DNA from: Gallionella sp.
Lineage (GTDB): Bacteria > Pseudomonadota > Gammaproteobacteria > Burkholderiales > Gallionellaceae
Direction of reading: 5' to 3'
DNA: 64,000 bases
Assembly: GCA_030645955.1 (NCBI GenBank)
Contig: JAUSMR010000097.1
Span: 93,650-157,649, forward strand
In this document: positions 26,193-35,850 of the stretch, piece after piece
How the letters are laid out: each line of letters begins with the position of its first letter
How positions within the stretch are numbered: position 1 is the stretch's first letter
Made by a program: the position numbers and the translations under genes
Notes under the pieces: model-generated
The model's input: only the letters and a program-made list of their open reading frames with translations
What the model was told of the DNA's origin: nothing
Databases searched by the model: none

Positions 26193-27493
26193 AAACTCTA
26201 CGTACAGGTTCACGCCACGCGCTGATACTTTGCGTGGTGCTGGCCGCTTTTGCGGCGGCGTTGTACAAAGTTGCCGGACGACCATCCCCGGCAGCTTTTC
26301 AGATGCACGATGTTGCTGTACAAACAGGCGACTCAGCGCCCGATATCAGCACCCACTTCGTCTCCACCACACACAACATTCATACCCATGCCGCGTCATT
26401 AGTCGAGCTGAATGATGGCCGCATCCGCGCCTTCTGGTTCGAAGGCAGCCGCGAGGGCGCGCAGGATGTGGAGATACGCAGCGCGGTGTTCGATCCGGCA
26501 AAAAACCGGTGGGGTATGGAAAGCAGCATCGCCAACCGCGAGGGCACACAGCGCTCGCTGCTGCGCTATGTGAAAAAACTCGGCAACCCCGTGGCGCAGC
26601 GCACTGCAGACGGCACGCTCTGGCTGTTTTATGTCACCGTCTCGCTGGGCGGCTGGGCGGGCAGCTCGGTCACGGCGATCACCTCAAAAGACGATGGCGT
26701 AACCTGGAGCCCGGCGCGGCGGCTGATCACTTCCCCGTTCACCAATATCAGCACGCTGGTCAAAGGCACGCCGTTTTTTTACAGCGATGGCAGCATCGGG
26801 CTGCCGGTCTACCACGAGTTCATCGGCAAATTCGGCGAGCTGCTGCGCATATCCGGCAGCGGCGAAATCATTGACAAGCAGCGGCTCAGCTCCGGCAAAT
26901 CCGCACTTCAACCGGTGATGCTGATAAAAAATCCGCAGCAGGCGACGGTGATGATGCGCTATTCCGGCGCGAGTCCCAGACGGGTGATTGCTTCCACGAC
27001 CGAAGATGCGGGGCAGCACTGGAGTACGCCCGCAAAGACAACGCTGGCTAACCCGGATGCGGCGGTTACCGGCGCGGTGCTACCGGACGGGCGTATCCTG
27101 CTGGCGCTTAACGACACCGAAGAAGGCCGGGATGCACTGTCGCTGGCGATTTCAGGCGATGGCGCCGCCACGTGGAGAACCGTATATCAACTGGAAGACC
27201 AGCGCGGGCAAGGCACCGAACCGGCCAGCTTTGTGCAACTCGCCGCACAGTCGGCCACGGCGACCGAGACTGGTGTCACAGATGCAACGGCGTATGCAGA
27301 ATCCGCCAAACGCATCAAATGCACGGCGGATGGCTGCGGATTCGAGTTCTCCTACCCCTACCTGATCCAGACGCGCAGCGGCGACTTCCATCTTGTCTAC
27401 ACGTGGAACCGAAGCTACATCAAGCATGTCATGTTCACGCGCGCCTGGCTGGATCAACACCTGGAAAAAACTGCCGATGCCAAACTTCACTGA
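26189..27493 (+). CDS. Sialidase/BNR-repeat protein, exported or membrane-anchored
   Basis: The ATG at 26189 overlaps the upstream stop (ATGA) and gives 434 residues. An N-terminal hydrophobic segment (HALILCVVLAAFAAALY) would export or anchor it. Asp-box repeats of the six-bladed sialidase fold are visible: SKDDGVTWSP, TTEDAGQHWSTP and SGDGAATWRT. The region DGRIRAFWFEGSREG may match the arginine-bearing first blade. Proteins of this group cleave sialic acids, but many have other or no glycosidase activity. Its place in a glycan operon suggests trimming of, or binding to, a periplasmic glycan. Confidence 0.78.
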   Translation: MKTLRTGSRHALILCVVLAAFAAALYKVAGRPSPAAFQMHDVAVQTGDSAPDISTHFVSTTHNIHTHAASLVELNDGRIRAFWFEGSREGAQDVEIRSAVFDPAKNRWGMESSIANREGTQRSLLRYVKKLGNPVAQRTADGTLWLFYVTVSLGGWAGSSVTAITSKDDGVTWSPARRLITSPFTNISTLVKGTPFFYSDGSIGLPVYHEFIGKFGELLRISGSGEIIDKQRLSSGKSALQPVMLIKNPQQATVMMRYSGASPRRVIASTTEDAGQHWSTPAKTTLANPDAAVTGAVLPDGRILLALNDTEEGRDALSLAISGDGAATWRTVYQLEDQRGQGTEPASFVQLAAQSATATETGVTDATAYAESAKRIKCTADGCGFEFSYPYLIQTRSGDFHLVYTWNRSYIKHVMFTRAWLDQHLEKTADAKLH

Positions 27494-28091
27494 CCTTACC
27501 GGACTGGCGAGTGTGGCCAGCGCGCTTGCGGCATCCTTGCTGCTGTTGCCGTGGACGAAGCGGCTCGCCAACCGCCATCGGGCATGGGCGACAGCAGCCG
27601 TATTTGTGATTGCGCTCATTCCGTTTAATGGCTTGCCGCTCGCCGCCAATGTGCGTGGTGCAACCGGAGACTTGAGCATCACCACGCTGGCGTTGTTGTG
27701 GTGCGCTTTATTAAGGCCATGGAGCGGATGCGGAGAACTTGATTCCAGACATCGTCTCGCGCTGCTGGCGCTGATCGCGCTCGCTGCGGTGGCGCTATAT
27801 CCGATGGCGCTGGGCTTCGGCGCATTCGACCCGTATCGCCTGGGCTACGGTAATTGGCTGTTCGTTGCCATGCTGATGCTGGCCGCTCTGGCGGCCTGGT
27901 TCTGGAAGTATTATTTGATCGCGCTGTGCATCGCGCTTGCTGCGCTCGCCTGGGCAGCCGGCTGGTACGAGTCCGTCAACCTGTGGGATTATCTGCTCGA
28001 CCCGTTCGTGGCGATCTACGCGCTCTCCGTGCTCATGATTCATGCAGTGAAAACTCTGGTGAAACCACAGCGTGACAGGCCTGCTCCGTAG
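27477..28091 (+). CDS. Hypothetical multi-pass membrane protein
   Basis: The ATG at 27477 lies inside the end of the sialidase-like gene (17-bp overlap) and gives 204 residues with about six hydrophobic helices, for example VASALAASLLLLPW and FVAMLMLAALAAWFW. No named family is recognised. Overlap with the upstream gene implies coupled translation, so it probably serves the same envelope-glycan function. Its stop codon TAG is formed by the first bases of the palindromic repeat that follows. Confidence 0.7.
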   Translation: MPNFTDLTGLASVASALAASLLLLPWTKRLANRHRAWATAAVFVIALIPFNGLPLAANVRGATGDLSITTLALLWCALLRPWSGCGELDSRHRLALLALIALAAVALYPMALGFGAFDPYRLGYGNWLFVAMLMLAALAAWFWKYYLIALCIALAALAWAAGWYESVNLWDYLLDPFVAIYALSVLMIHAVKTLVKPQRDRPAP

Positions 28092-28156
28092 GGCGGGTTA
28101 CACCCGCCATTGAATTTCGTGCTTGATGCTAAAACGGCGGGTGTAACCCGCCCTAC
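28088..28156. repeat. GTAGGG-type palindromic repeat, copy 2, between convergent genes
   Basis: Arms 28088-28108 and 28136-28156 read GTAGGCGGG-like GTAGGGCGGGTTACACCCGC and its complement; they are perfectly matched across 21 bp. The TAG in each arm is the stop codon of the gene entering from that side. Almost the same arms occur at 32591-32646. Confidence 0.9.
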
Positions 28157-29727
28157 TCCTGATTCTTTGATGCAGGCGTCACCATGCCCAACTCATCTGC
28201 CTCCAGAGGTTCTTCGGTTTCGATCTGGTGTTGCAGCACGCGCAGGTCGGCCTCCGAGGCATCTTTCCCTTGCGCGGCACGCAAACCGATGCGTTCGCGC
28301 AGCGTGGCGGGGTCGGCCTGAATATCGAGAATCCGGAAACGCAGTTCTCGCCGCTGCGCGATTTCCCTGAACAGGTCGCGTTGCCAGCGCATGAGAAAAG
28401 CAGCGTCGACGATCACCGGCCATCCGGCGTCCAGCAAACTCTCCGTCACACGCGCCAGATGATCATAAGTGAGGCGGCTGGCTTCCTGCGTGTACAGACC
28501 TGTTTCTATCACGCTCCCGCTGGATGCGGAAGCGGCTAGTCCGGCAAGCCGCTTGCGCTCGACATCGGAACGCAGACGTACCATGCCTTGTTCCTGCAAC
28601 AGCGACTGGGACAGCGTGGTCTTGCCGCAGCCGGACAGGCCGTGCGTGATCCAGAGTTGTGGTGGAGTAGCCTGCGTCAATTGCCCGGCCAACTGCAGAC
28701 AGGCGCTGACTTCTGCGCGGCAGGCACCCGCTTCGCTGCCATCCGACTGTTCCGCGCGCAGCGCAGCCACCTTGGCACGCACTACGGCGCGATACACCGC
28801 GTAATAACGCAGCAGCGCCATGCCGTTGTAGTCGCCGCTGGCCTCCAGCCATGCATTGAGAAAACGAAACGCCAGGTCGCGATGCTGACGATGTAACAGA
28901 TCCATGTAGCAGAAAGCCACTTCCGAGATGACATCGATCCAGCGCAATGCCGCGCTGAATTCGATGCAGTCGAAAATAATGAGTTGCCCGTTCACCCAGG
29001 CCAGATTGCCCAGATGCAGATCGCCGTGACATTCGCGCACCATGCCATTGCGTTTGCGTTCGCCCATCAGCGGTGCAAGGCGCTCGTGTTCGGCATTGCT
29101 CCAGCTTTGCAAGCTCGACAGAAGCTGGATTTCCACCGGGTCGTCCAGCCGCTTGGTTAACAGCCGAAAATTTTCCGCGACTGGCCGGGCTATCGCGTCC
29201 GGCTCGCCCCACTCACTATCTGCGTGCGCTGTCTGGCATTCGCCGAGGTGAAACTTTGCCAGCCGCGCGGCAAGCTGGTCTATCTGGGCGACACCCAGTT
29301 CGCCGCGTTCATCCATACGATCCAGCGTGGCATCGAACGGAAACTGGCGCATTTTCACGGCGTATTCGATAGCGCTGCCCTGGCTGTCGATGTTGGGGCC
29401 GCTGATGCGCGGCGCATCGGGACTGCCGGTGATGGCAACCACGCCGAGATAAATTTCCGGCGCCAGCCGCCGGTTCAAACGCACCTCATCGGCACAGGCC
29501 TGCTGCCGCAGCGCCAGCGTGCTGAAATCCAGAAAGCCCATATCCAGCGGTTTTTTGATCTTGTAGGCAAACTCGCCGGTGAGCAACACCCAGGAAATAT
29601 GCGTTTCGACCAACTGCACCTTCCCAACCGCATGGTTATAGCAGACCGGATCGGCCTGCAGCGCGAGGATGAGTGGCGGCAGTTGGGCGGCTTTATGCGT
29701 TGCCGGAATTGTGCGGGTAGGTATCAT
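28153..29727 (-). CDS. Two-domain protein: phosphotransferase (APH-like) plus P-loop kinase
   Basis: The 524-residue protein joins two kinase-like halves. The N-terminal half (about residues 1-330) has an aminoglycoside-phosphotransferase-like catalytic loop, VRECHGDLHLGNLAWV, and a metal site LIIFDCIEFS. The C-terminal half (from about 345) has a P-loop HGLSGCGKTTLSQSLL, then RSDVERKRLAG and VIVDAAFL, as in gluconate/zeta-toxin-type kinases. This fusion is widespread and annotated as a bifunctional kinase-like protein; substrates are unknown. Its TAG stop comes from the GTAGGG repeat. Confidence 0.8.
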   Translation of the reverse strand: MIPTRTIPATHKAAQLPPLILALQADPVCYNHAVGKVQLVETHISWVLLTGEFAYKIKKPLDMGFLDFSTLALRQQACADEVRLNRRLAPEIYLGVVAITGSPDAPRISGPNIDSQGSAIEYAVKMRQFPFDATLDRMDERGELGVAQIDQLAARLAKFHLGECQTAHADSEWGEPDAIARPVAENFRLLTKRLDDPVEIQLLSSLQSWSNAEHERLAPLMGERKRNGMVRECHGDLHLGNLAWVNGQLIIFDCIEFSAALRWIDVISEVAFCYMDLLHRQHRDLAFRFLNAWLEASGDYNGMALLRYYAVYRAVVRAKVAALRAEQSDGSEAGACRAEVSACLQLAGQLTQATPPQLWITHGLSGCGKTTLSQSLLQEQGMVRLRSDVERKRLAGLAASASSGSVIETGLYTQEASRLTYDHLARVTESLLDAGWPVIVDAAFLMRWQRDLFREIAQRRELRFRILDIQADPATLRERIGLRAAQGKDASEADLRVLQHQIETEEPLEADELGMVTPASKNQE

Positions 29728-29750
29728 TTGAATTCATCGAGCCAGTCCGC

Positions 29751-29784
29751 GCAAGGTGGGCAGACAAAATCGTGCCCACCTTGC
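29751..29784. repeat. 12-bp perfect inverted repeat
   Basis: GCAAGGTGGGCA (29751-29762) and TGCCCACCTTGC (29773-29784) pair perfectly over a 10-base loop. It sits between the small Cys-rich gene and the two-domain kinase gene. There is no T-run, so it is not a clear intrinsic terminator. Confidence 0.8.
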
Positions 29785-29791
29785 TTGTCCG

Positions 29792-29995
29792 CTAGGGCTT
29801 CCCACCGTTACCATTCTCTTCTGGCGGTGGTTCCGGCCTGTTGCCGCGCCCCGCTTTGGCGGGCCGGTTTTTGCTCTCGTCCGCCCAGACGAAACGGCCG
29901 AACAACACGCAACCTTTCATTCCCGGATCGCAGGGCACATCATTGACGCGCGCGCATTTGCCGCCCAGTTCATGCGGGCATCCCCAAGAGCTCAT
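29792..29995 (-). CDS. Small four-cysteine protein, conserved-looking hypothetical
   Basis: The start at 29995 (MSSWGCPHELGGK) gives 67 residues; an earlier in-frame start at 30052 is possible. Four cysteines lie in the pattern C-x7-C-x7-C-x6-C (residues about 6-29), followed by VLFGRFVWADESK and a charged, Pro/Gly-rich tail (about 41-67). The spacing suggests a metal or Fe-S site. The dense, ordered cysteines argue that it is a real gene, though no family name is recognised. The strand matches its downstream neighbour. Confidence 0.6.
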   Translation of the reverse strand: MSSWGCPHELGGKCARVNDVPCDPGMKGCVLFGRFVWADESKNRPAKAGRGNRPEPPPEENGNGGKP

Positions 29996-30178
29996 GAGCT
30001 TTTCATTTTCATAGTGAATTCGATCCCGGCACATTTTGTGCTGTGCTGCCACTTGCGGCCTAACCAGAAAACCGTGGTCTATTTTTTATTATTCATCGGC
30101 ACGTCTTCTTGAGAAACGCGCTATGCGCTTGGCAGCATGCGGAATGATAGCAAGAAAGGTGCGGCCTGCCGCCATTTT

Positions 30179-31048
30179 TCAGTCCTCCGCCGACTTGAGT
30201 GCCAGCGCGCGCTGGTACAGTTCGTTGCGGCTTGCGCCGGTGATCTGCACGGCGAGTTGCACAGCCTGTTTGAGGGGGAGTGCGTCGAGCAGCAGGGCCA
30301 GGGTGCGCTCGCTGCCGGTATCCAGGCCGGGTGCTTGCGGCGGGGCGGCGGAGACCAGCAGCACGAATTCGCCGCGCTGGTTGTTCGGGTCGCTGTTTAG
30401 CCACTCCAGCGCCGCGCCCAGCGGGCAGCGGTGGATGCTCTCGAACAGTTTGGTGACTTCGCGCGCGAAAACGATCACGCGCTCCGCGCCGAACACGGCT
30501 TGCAGGTCTGCGGCGCATTCGAGGATGCGGTGCGGGGCTTCGTAAAATACCAGCGTGTAGGGATGGTCGATCAGTGTTTGCAGCGCGCTGCGCCGCGCTG
30601 CGGATTTGTTCGGCAAAAAACCATAGAACAGAAAATGCGCTTCGGCCATGCCCGATGCGGACAGTGCAGCGACTGCCGCGCTGGCGCCGGGTATCGGAAT
30701 GACACGCAGCCCTGCCGCCAGAACCGCCTTCACCAGCAACGCGCCGGGGTCGCTGACCGCCGGGGTTCCCGCGTCACTGACGAAGGCCACGCTTTGTCCT
30801 CCCTGCAGCAGCGCGAGGATTTTTTCCGCCGCGCCGCGTTCGTTGTGCTGATGCACCGCCATCAACCTGTTTGCGCTGATGCCGTGATGGGTCAGCAAAT
30901 GGGCGGTGTTGCGCGTGTCTTCAGCGGCGACCACATCGGCCATGGCGAGCACATCCAGCGCGCGCAGTGTGATGTCGCGTAAATTCCCAATCGGGGTGGC
31001 AACTACATATAATACGGGTTCCAACTTTTGCGGATGTTCGTTATGCAA
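30179..31048 (-). CDS. rsmI: 16S rRNA 2'-O-ribose C1402 methyltransferase
   Basis: The 289-residue protein opens LYVVATPIGNLRDITLRALD, the tetrapyrrole-methylase-fold signature of RsmI, with VVAAEDTRNT and the glycine-rich AFVSDAGTPAVSDPG loop (about residues 90-104) for SAM. It methylates the ribose of C1402 in the ribosomal P site together with RsmH. The likely start is a TTG at 31048, giving the usual 12-residue lead before the first strand; another TTG is at 31024. The start region overlaps the divergent lpoA start, so the two genes share regulatory DNA. Confidence 0.93.
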   Translation of the reverse strand: MHNEHPQKLEPVLYVVATPIGNLRDITLRALDVLAMADVVAAEDTRNTAHLLTHHGISANRLMAVHQHNERGAAEKILALLQGGQSVAFVSDAGTPAVSDPGALLVKAVLAAGLRVIPIPGASAAVAALSASGMAEAHFLFYGFLPNKSAARRSALQTLIDHPYTLVFYEAPHRILECAADLQAVFGAERVIVFAREVTKLFESIHRCPLGAALEWLNSDPNNQRGEFVLLVSAAPPQAPGLDTGSERTLALLLDALPLKQAVQLAVQITGASRNELYQRALALKSAED

Positions 31049-32233
31049 CGTGTGTTCCTCTTACTCTCGACTTTGTTTGCACTATACGCCTGTACGACAC
31101 CCGTACCGCATGTGGCGCATGCGCCACATGCGCCCGTTGAGGAAAAACCCGTAACCCCGGTTACCCCCGCTGAAATCCCCGCACCCGAAACGGTTGTCAT
31201 CGAAACGCCCGCGCCAGTCTTGATTCTCGATAAAGATGCCGTGCCACATATTGCGCTATTGCTGCCATTGAAATCAAGGGATTACGGTTCTGCCGCCGAT
31301 GCGGTGCAGCAGGGTTTCCTGGCGGCGGCCAGTCGTCAAAGTCCTGCGCTGCCAATACGCGTATATAGCGATTTTGACGAGAACAACGACGTTGTAACCG
31401 TTTATCGACAGGCAACCGCCAGCGGCGCGAAGGTTGTGGTGGGGCCGCTGACACGCAGCGGGGTGAGTGCGCTGGCGGCGGAACAATTTATTCCGGTGCC
31501 TACCCTGACCTTGAATATAGTGGAAGAAAAACCGGCGCAGCTATTGTATTTTTTTGGCATGGCGGCGGAAACAGAGGCGCGGCAGGTTGCGCAGCTGGCC
31601 AGGCGGCAAGGCTTGCGCGAGGCCATTATTGTCACCACCCGCGCGCAATTTACCAAGCGCCTGCAGTCCGCATTTGAAGAAGAGTGGATTGCTTCAGGCG
31701 GCGGAATACTGCGCGAGATCGAATTTAACAATGGTTACGACGAGTTCGCTGACATTACCGAAATGCCTGGCACCGTGATATTTCTTGCAGCCGGCACGAA
31801 AACTGCGCGCCTGATCCGGCCTTACCTGCCGAACAAATTGCCGATTTATGCCACATCGCAGATCTTTTCCGGCAACGAGAATACGCTGACCAATTACGAT
31901 TTGAATGGCATCCGGTTCGTCGATATGCCGTGGCTGTTGCAGCCCGACCATCCGGCAGTGATGACTTACGCGCGTGCCAATCCGCCGCTTTCGATAGATC
32001 GCGAACGGCTTTATGCGCTGGGAATAGACGCTTTCAGGCTGGCGCAATTGCTGCTTTCAAAAAGGATTGCATTGCCGCTGGACGGTGTAACAGGAGACAT
32101 CTATCTTCGCGACCATGTATTCCAGCGCATGGCAACGCCAGCCCTCTTTCAGGAGGGCCGTTCGCAACTTGCCGGCACGAATCATAGCCCTTCCATCCAG
32201 ATGTTTCCCGAACAGGTTATCGTAACGCCATGA
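31043..32233 (+). CDS. lpoA: Penicillin-binding protein activator LpoA-like lipoprotein
   Basis: The ATG at 31043 gives MQRVFLLLSTLFALYACTT, a clean lipoprotein signal with lipobox LYAC (Cys17); an ATG at 31034 is also possible. A short Pro/Val-rich linker leads into a periplasmic-binding-protein-like domain (IALLLPLKSRDYGSAADAVQ, about residue 70 on). LpoA anchors in the outer membrane and activates PBP1A for peptidoglycan synthesis. At 396 residues it lacks the long TPR part of E. coli LpoA. The position between rsmI and yraN matches the conserved yraL-yraM-yraN order. Confidence 0.85.
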   Translation: MQRVFLLLSTLFALYACTTPVPHVAHAPHAPVEEKPVTPVTPAEIPAPETVVIETPAPVLILDKDAVPHIALLLPLKSRDYGSAADAVQQGFLAAASRQSPALPIRVYSDFDENNDVVTVYRQATASGAKVVVGPLTRSGVSALAAEQFIPVPTLTLNIVEEKPAQLLYFFGMAAETEARQVAQLARRQGLREAIIVTTRAQFTKRLQSAFEEEWIASGGGILREIEFNNGYDEFADITEMPGTVIFLAAGTKTARLIRPYLPNKLPIYATSQIFSGNENTLTNYDLNGIRFVDMPWLLQPDHPAVMTYARANPPLSIDRERLYALGIDAFRLAQLLLSKRIALPLDGVTGDIYLRDHVFQRMATPALFQEGRSQLAGTNHSPSIQMFPEQVIVTP

Positions 32234-32574
32234 ATAGCCAGGGCGCGCTGGCCGAGCAATGGGCCGCGCATTATTTGCAGAAACAAGGCTTGAAGCTGAT
32301 TGAGCAGAATTACCGGGGACGCTTTGGTGAAATCGATCTGATAATGCAGGATGGCGCCACGCTGGTGTTCGTTGAAGTGCGCTTGCGGCGCAATGCGGAT
32401 TTCGGCGGTGCTGCGGCCAGCCTGGATACGCGCAAGCAACAGCGTATCATCCGCACCTCGCAACAATATCTTTCCAGTCTTGCGCATACCCCGGCATGCC
32501 GCTTTGATGCTGTATTGCTGGGCGACGCGCAGGGCAATGATGCGCAATGGCTGAAAAATGCATTCGATGCCTGA
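32230..32574 (+). CDS. yraN: UPF0102 family protein YraN
   Basis: The 114-residue protein starts GALAEQWAAHYLQKQGLKLI and has the nuclease-like core GRFGEIDLIMQDG and LVFVEVRLRR (E-I-D...E-V-R in place of the usual EVK). The fold is related to Holliday-junction and restriction endonucleases, but its role is not settled. It overlaps the lpoA stop by 4 bp. Confidence 0.9.
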   Translation: MNSQGALAEQWAAHYLQKQGLKLIEQNYRGRFGEIDLIMQDGATLVFVEVRLRRNADFGGAAASLDTRKQQRIIRTSQQYLSSLAHTPACRFDAVLLGDAQGNDAQWLKNAFDA

Positions 32575-32590
32575 CCGGTGTTAAGCAAGC

Positions 32591-32646
32591 GTAGGGCGGG
32601 TCACACCCGCCGTTAATTTTAAAACGGCGGGTGTGACCCGCCCTAC
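32591..32646. repeat. GTAGGG-type palindromic repeat, copy 3
   Basis: Arms 32591-32611 and 32626-32646 (GTAGGGCGGGTCACACCCGC and its complement) differ from copy 2 only at one base per arm, and the change is compensatory (T-A to C-G), so pairing is kept. It lies in the yraN-gmhA gap. Confidence 0.9.
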
Positions 32647-32734
32647 CGTTTGACGAAGCCAGCCGTTTGCGGGAGAGGGAATTTGCGCGGCAATTTTCAT
32701 TACCCGCAGTCCCGAATACTTTTTTTTAGGCTAA

Positions 32735-33918
<1,184 letters not shown>

Positions 33919-33920
33919 AT

Positions 33921-34406
33921 ATGTATTCCACGCCCGCTTTCGAACGCAAACTTTGCACGATCGGCGAACTCGCCACGCGGGTTGCCGCGCTGCCGCATCC
34001 GCTGGTGTTCACCAATGGCTGCTTTGACGTGCTGCATCGCGGCCATGTGACCTACCTTGCGCAGGCGCGCGCGCTGGGTGGTTCTCTCATCGTAGGTGTA
34101 AACAGCGATGCCTCGGTGAAAAGACAAGGCAAGGGCAATGACCGGCCGATCAACCCCGAGCAAGACCGCATGATGGTGCTCGCCGCGCTGGAATCGGTCA
34201 GCCTGGTCGTCCTGTTTGAAGAAGGCACACCGCTGAATCTGATCAACGCATGCCGCCCCGATGTATTGGTCAAGGGCGGCGACTGGAGCATTGAAAACAT
34301 TGTCGGAGCGCGTGAAGTGCAGGGCTGGGGCGGCGCGATACACAGCATCCCGTTCTTGCACGAGCGCTCGACCACCTCTCTTTTGAAAAAAATCCGTTCC
34401 CTATAG
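33921..34406 (+). CDS. rfaE2: D-glycero-beta-D-manno-heptose 1-phosphate adenylyltransferase
   Basis: The 161-residue protein is a stand-alone nucleotidyltransferase: VFTNGCFDVLHRGHVTYL (about residues 28-45) contains the HxGH ATP site, and GVNSDASVKRQGKGNDRPIN is the typical RfaE2 loop. DVLVKGGDW closes the site. It makes ADP-heptose from heptose 1-phosphate for LPS core. Here it is separate from the RfaE1 kinase domain fused in E. coli HldE; that kinase is not in this window. It starts just after the BON gene. Confidence 0.93.
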   Translation: MYSTPAFERKLCTIGELATRVAALPHPLVFTNGCFDVLHRGHVTYLAQARALGGSLIVGVNSDASVKRQGKGNDRPINPEQDRMMVLAALESVSLVVLFEEGTPLNLINACRPDVLVKGGDWSIENIVGAREVQGWGGAIHSIPFLHERSTTSLLKKIRSL

Positions 34407-34414
34407 GCAAAATC

Positions 34415-34819
34415 ATGACCACTGGACTCCCAACAGAAATCACGCTGCACCAGCAATCCTGCACCCTCGAAATCGCATTTGATGACGGCGCGCGTTATCG
34501 CCTGCCTTATGAATTCCTGCGCGTGCATTCGCCTTCCGCCGAAGTGCGCGGCCACGGACCGGGACAGGAAGTGCTGCAGACCGGCAAGCAGAACGTGAAG
34601 CTGCTCAATGTGGAGCCGGTGGGCACCTATGCGCTCAAATTAGTCTTCGACGATGGCCACGACAGCGGCCTCTACACCTGGGAATACCTGCGCGAACTGG
34701 GACATTACCAGGATGTAATGTGGCAGGAATACCTGAAAAGACTGGAAGCAGCAGGCGCAAGCCGCGAGCCCGGCCCGCAAACGGCAGGCAGCCATAAACC
34801 GACAAAATGCGGACATTGA
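34415..34819 (+). CDS. DUF971 domain protein
   Basis: The 134-residue protein has the DUF971 pattern: [37 protein letters not shown] and [18 protein letters not shown]. This small fold is the N-terminal domain of gamma-butyrobetaine hydroxylases. As a single domain next to ubiE it is a usual betaproteobacterial neighbour. Its role is unknown; links to iron-sulfur or ubiquinone metabolism are only suggested by context. Confidence 0.88.
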   Translation: MTTGLPTEITLHQQSCTLEIAFDDGARYRLPYEFLRVHSPSAEVRGHGPGQEVLQTGKQNVKLLNVEPVGTYALKLVFDDGHDSGLYTWEYLRELGHYQDVMWQEYLKRLEAAGASREPGPQTAGSHKPTKCGH

Positions 34820-34835
34820 ACCAGAGGTAACTGCA

Positions 34836-35570
34836 ATGACCAAAACTACCCACTTCGGTTTCGAGACCGTCGCTGAGGAAGAAAAAGCCAGGCGCGTCGC
34901 GGGCGTGTTCACCTCGGTCGCCGGCAAATACGACGTGATGAACGACCTGATGTCGGTCGGGTTGCACCGCCTGTGGAAACGCTTTGCGGTCGGTGTCAGC
35001 GGCGTTCGCGAAGGGCAGCGCGTGCTGGACGTGGCGGGCGGCTCGGCCGATCTGTCACGGCTGTTCCTGAAGAAAGTCGGCAGCAGCGGACAAGTAGTGC
35101 TCACCGACATCAACAATGCAATGCTGCGCGTCGGGCGCGACCGCCTGCTCGACGAAGGTGCTGCCACACCGGTCGCACAATGCGATGCCGAGCATCTGCC
35201 GTTTCCCGGCAATTATTTCGATTGTGTCAGCATTGCCTTCGGCCTGCGCAACGTCACCCACAAGGATGCCGCACTGCGCGAAATGTTCCGCGTGCTCAAA
35301 CCGGGCGGACGGGTGATCGTGCTGGAATTTTCCAAGGTCGCCAAACCGCTGGAAAAAATTTACGATGCCTATTCGTTCAATTTGCTGCCCAGAATCGGTC
35401 AGCTTATCGCCAACGATGCCGACAGCTACCGCTACCTCGCCGAATCCATCCGCATGCATCCGGGACAAGAGGAGCTGAAAAAAATGATGGGAGAGGCCGG
35501 GTTGGAGAAGGTTGATTACTTCAACATGACAGGTGGTGTGGTCGCGGTGCACCGGGGGTACAAGTTTTAG
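34836..35570 (+). CDS. ubiE: Ubiquinone/menaquinone methyltransferase
   Basis: The 244-residue SAM enzyme starts [14 protein letters not shown] and has motif [13 protein letters not shown] (about residues 68-79), [16 protein letters not shown] and [14 protein letters not shown]. The substrate segment [18 protein letters not shown] is the UbiE hallmark. It C-methylates the benzoquinol intermediate of ubiquinone (and menaquinone if present). An AGAGG-type site lies upstream. The stop TAG touches the first base of a MITE-like palindrome. Confidence 0.95.
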   Translation: MTKTTHFGFETVAEEEKARRVAGVFTSVAGKYDVMNDLMSVGLHRLWKRFAVGVSGVREGQRVLDVAGGSADLSRLFLKKVGSSGQVVLTDINNAMLRVGRDRLLDEGAATPVAQCDAEHLPFPGNYFDCVSIAFGLRNVTHKDAALREMFRVLKPGGRVIVLEFSKVAKPLEKIYDAYSFNLLPRIGQLIANDADSYRYLAESIRMHPGQEELKKMMGEAGLEKVDYFNMTGGVVAVHRGYKF

Positions 35571-35710
35571 GATACCTCTAAAAATCCAGATTTCATCCCA
35601 ACTGCTGCGTTGCGGAAATAATTTCTTGCTTACATATTATGCATATGCGGCGCTGCGAAATTATTTCCGCGCCTTGCATTTGGGCGAACTCTGCCTTTTT
35701 AGAGGCATCC
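35570..35710. repeat. MITE-like palindromic element with terminal inverted repeats
   Basis: Terminal repeats GGATACCTCTAAAAA (35570-35584) and TTTTTAGAGGCATCC (35696-35710) match at 14 of 15 positions. An inner perfect 14-bp pair, GCGGAAATAATTTC (35612-35625) and GAAATTATTTCCGC (35657-35670), makes a second stem. The whole 141 bp reads as an imperfect palindrome with no coding capacity. It lies between the convergent ubiE and argA. The rest of the 280-bp gap contains a CGGATTCCGCTGCGCTTCAT REP-like piece near 35768. Confidence 0.75.
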
Positions 35711-35850
35711 TTTGGATCTGATTGTTGCGGTAAATGACAGGCAACGATCAGCAAACGTAGCAAGCTCGGATTCCGCTGCGCTTCATCCGGGCTACAGGTC
35801 TGATGCTATTTCCGGATAACTGCAACTGCGAATCAGATTTATCAATAGCG

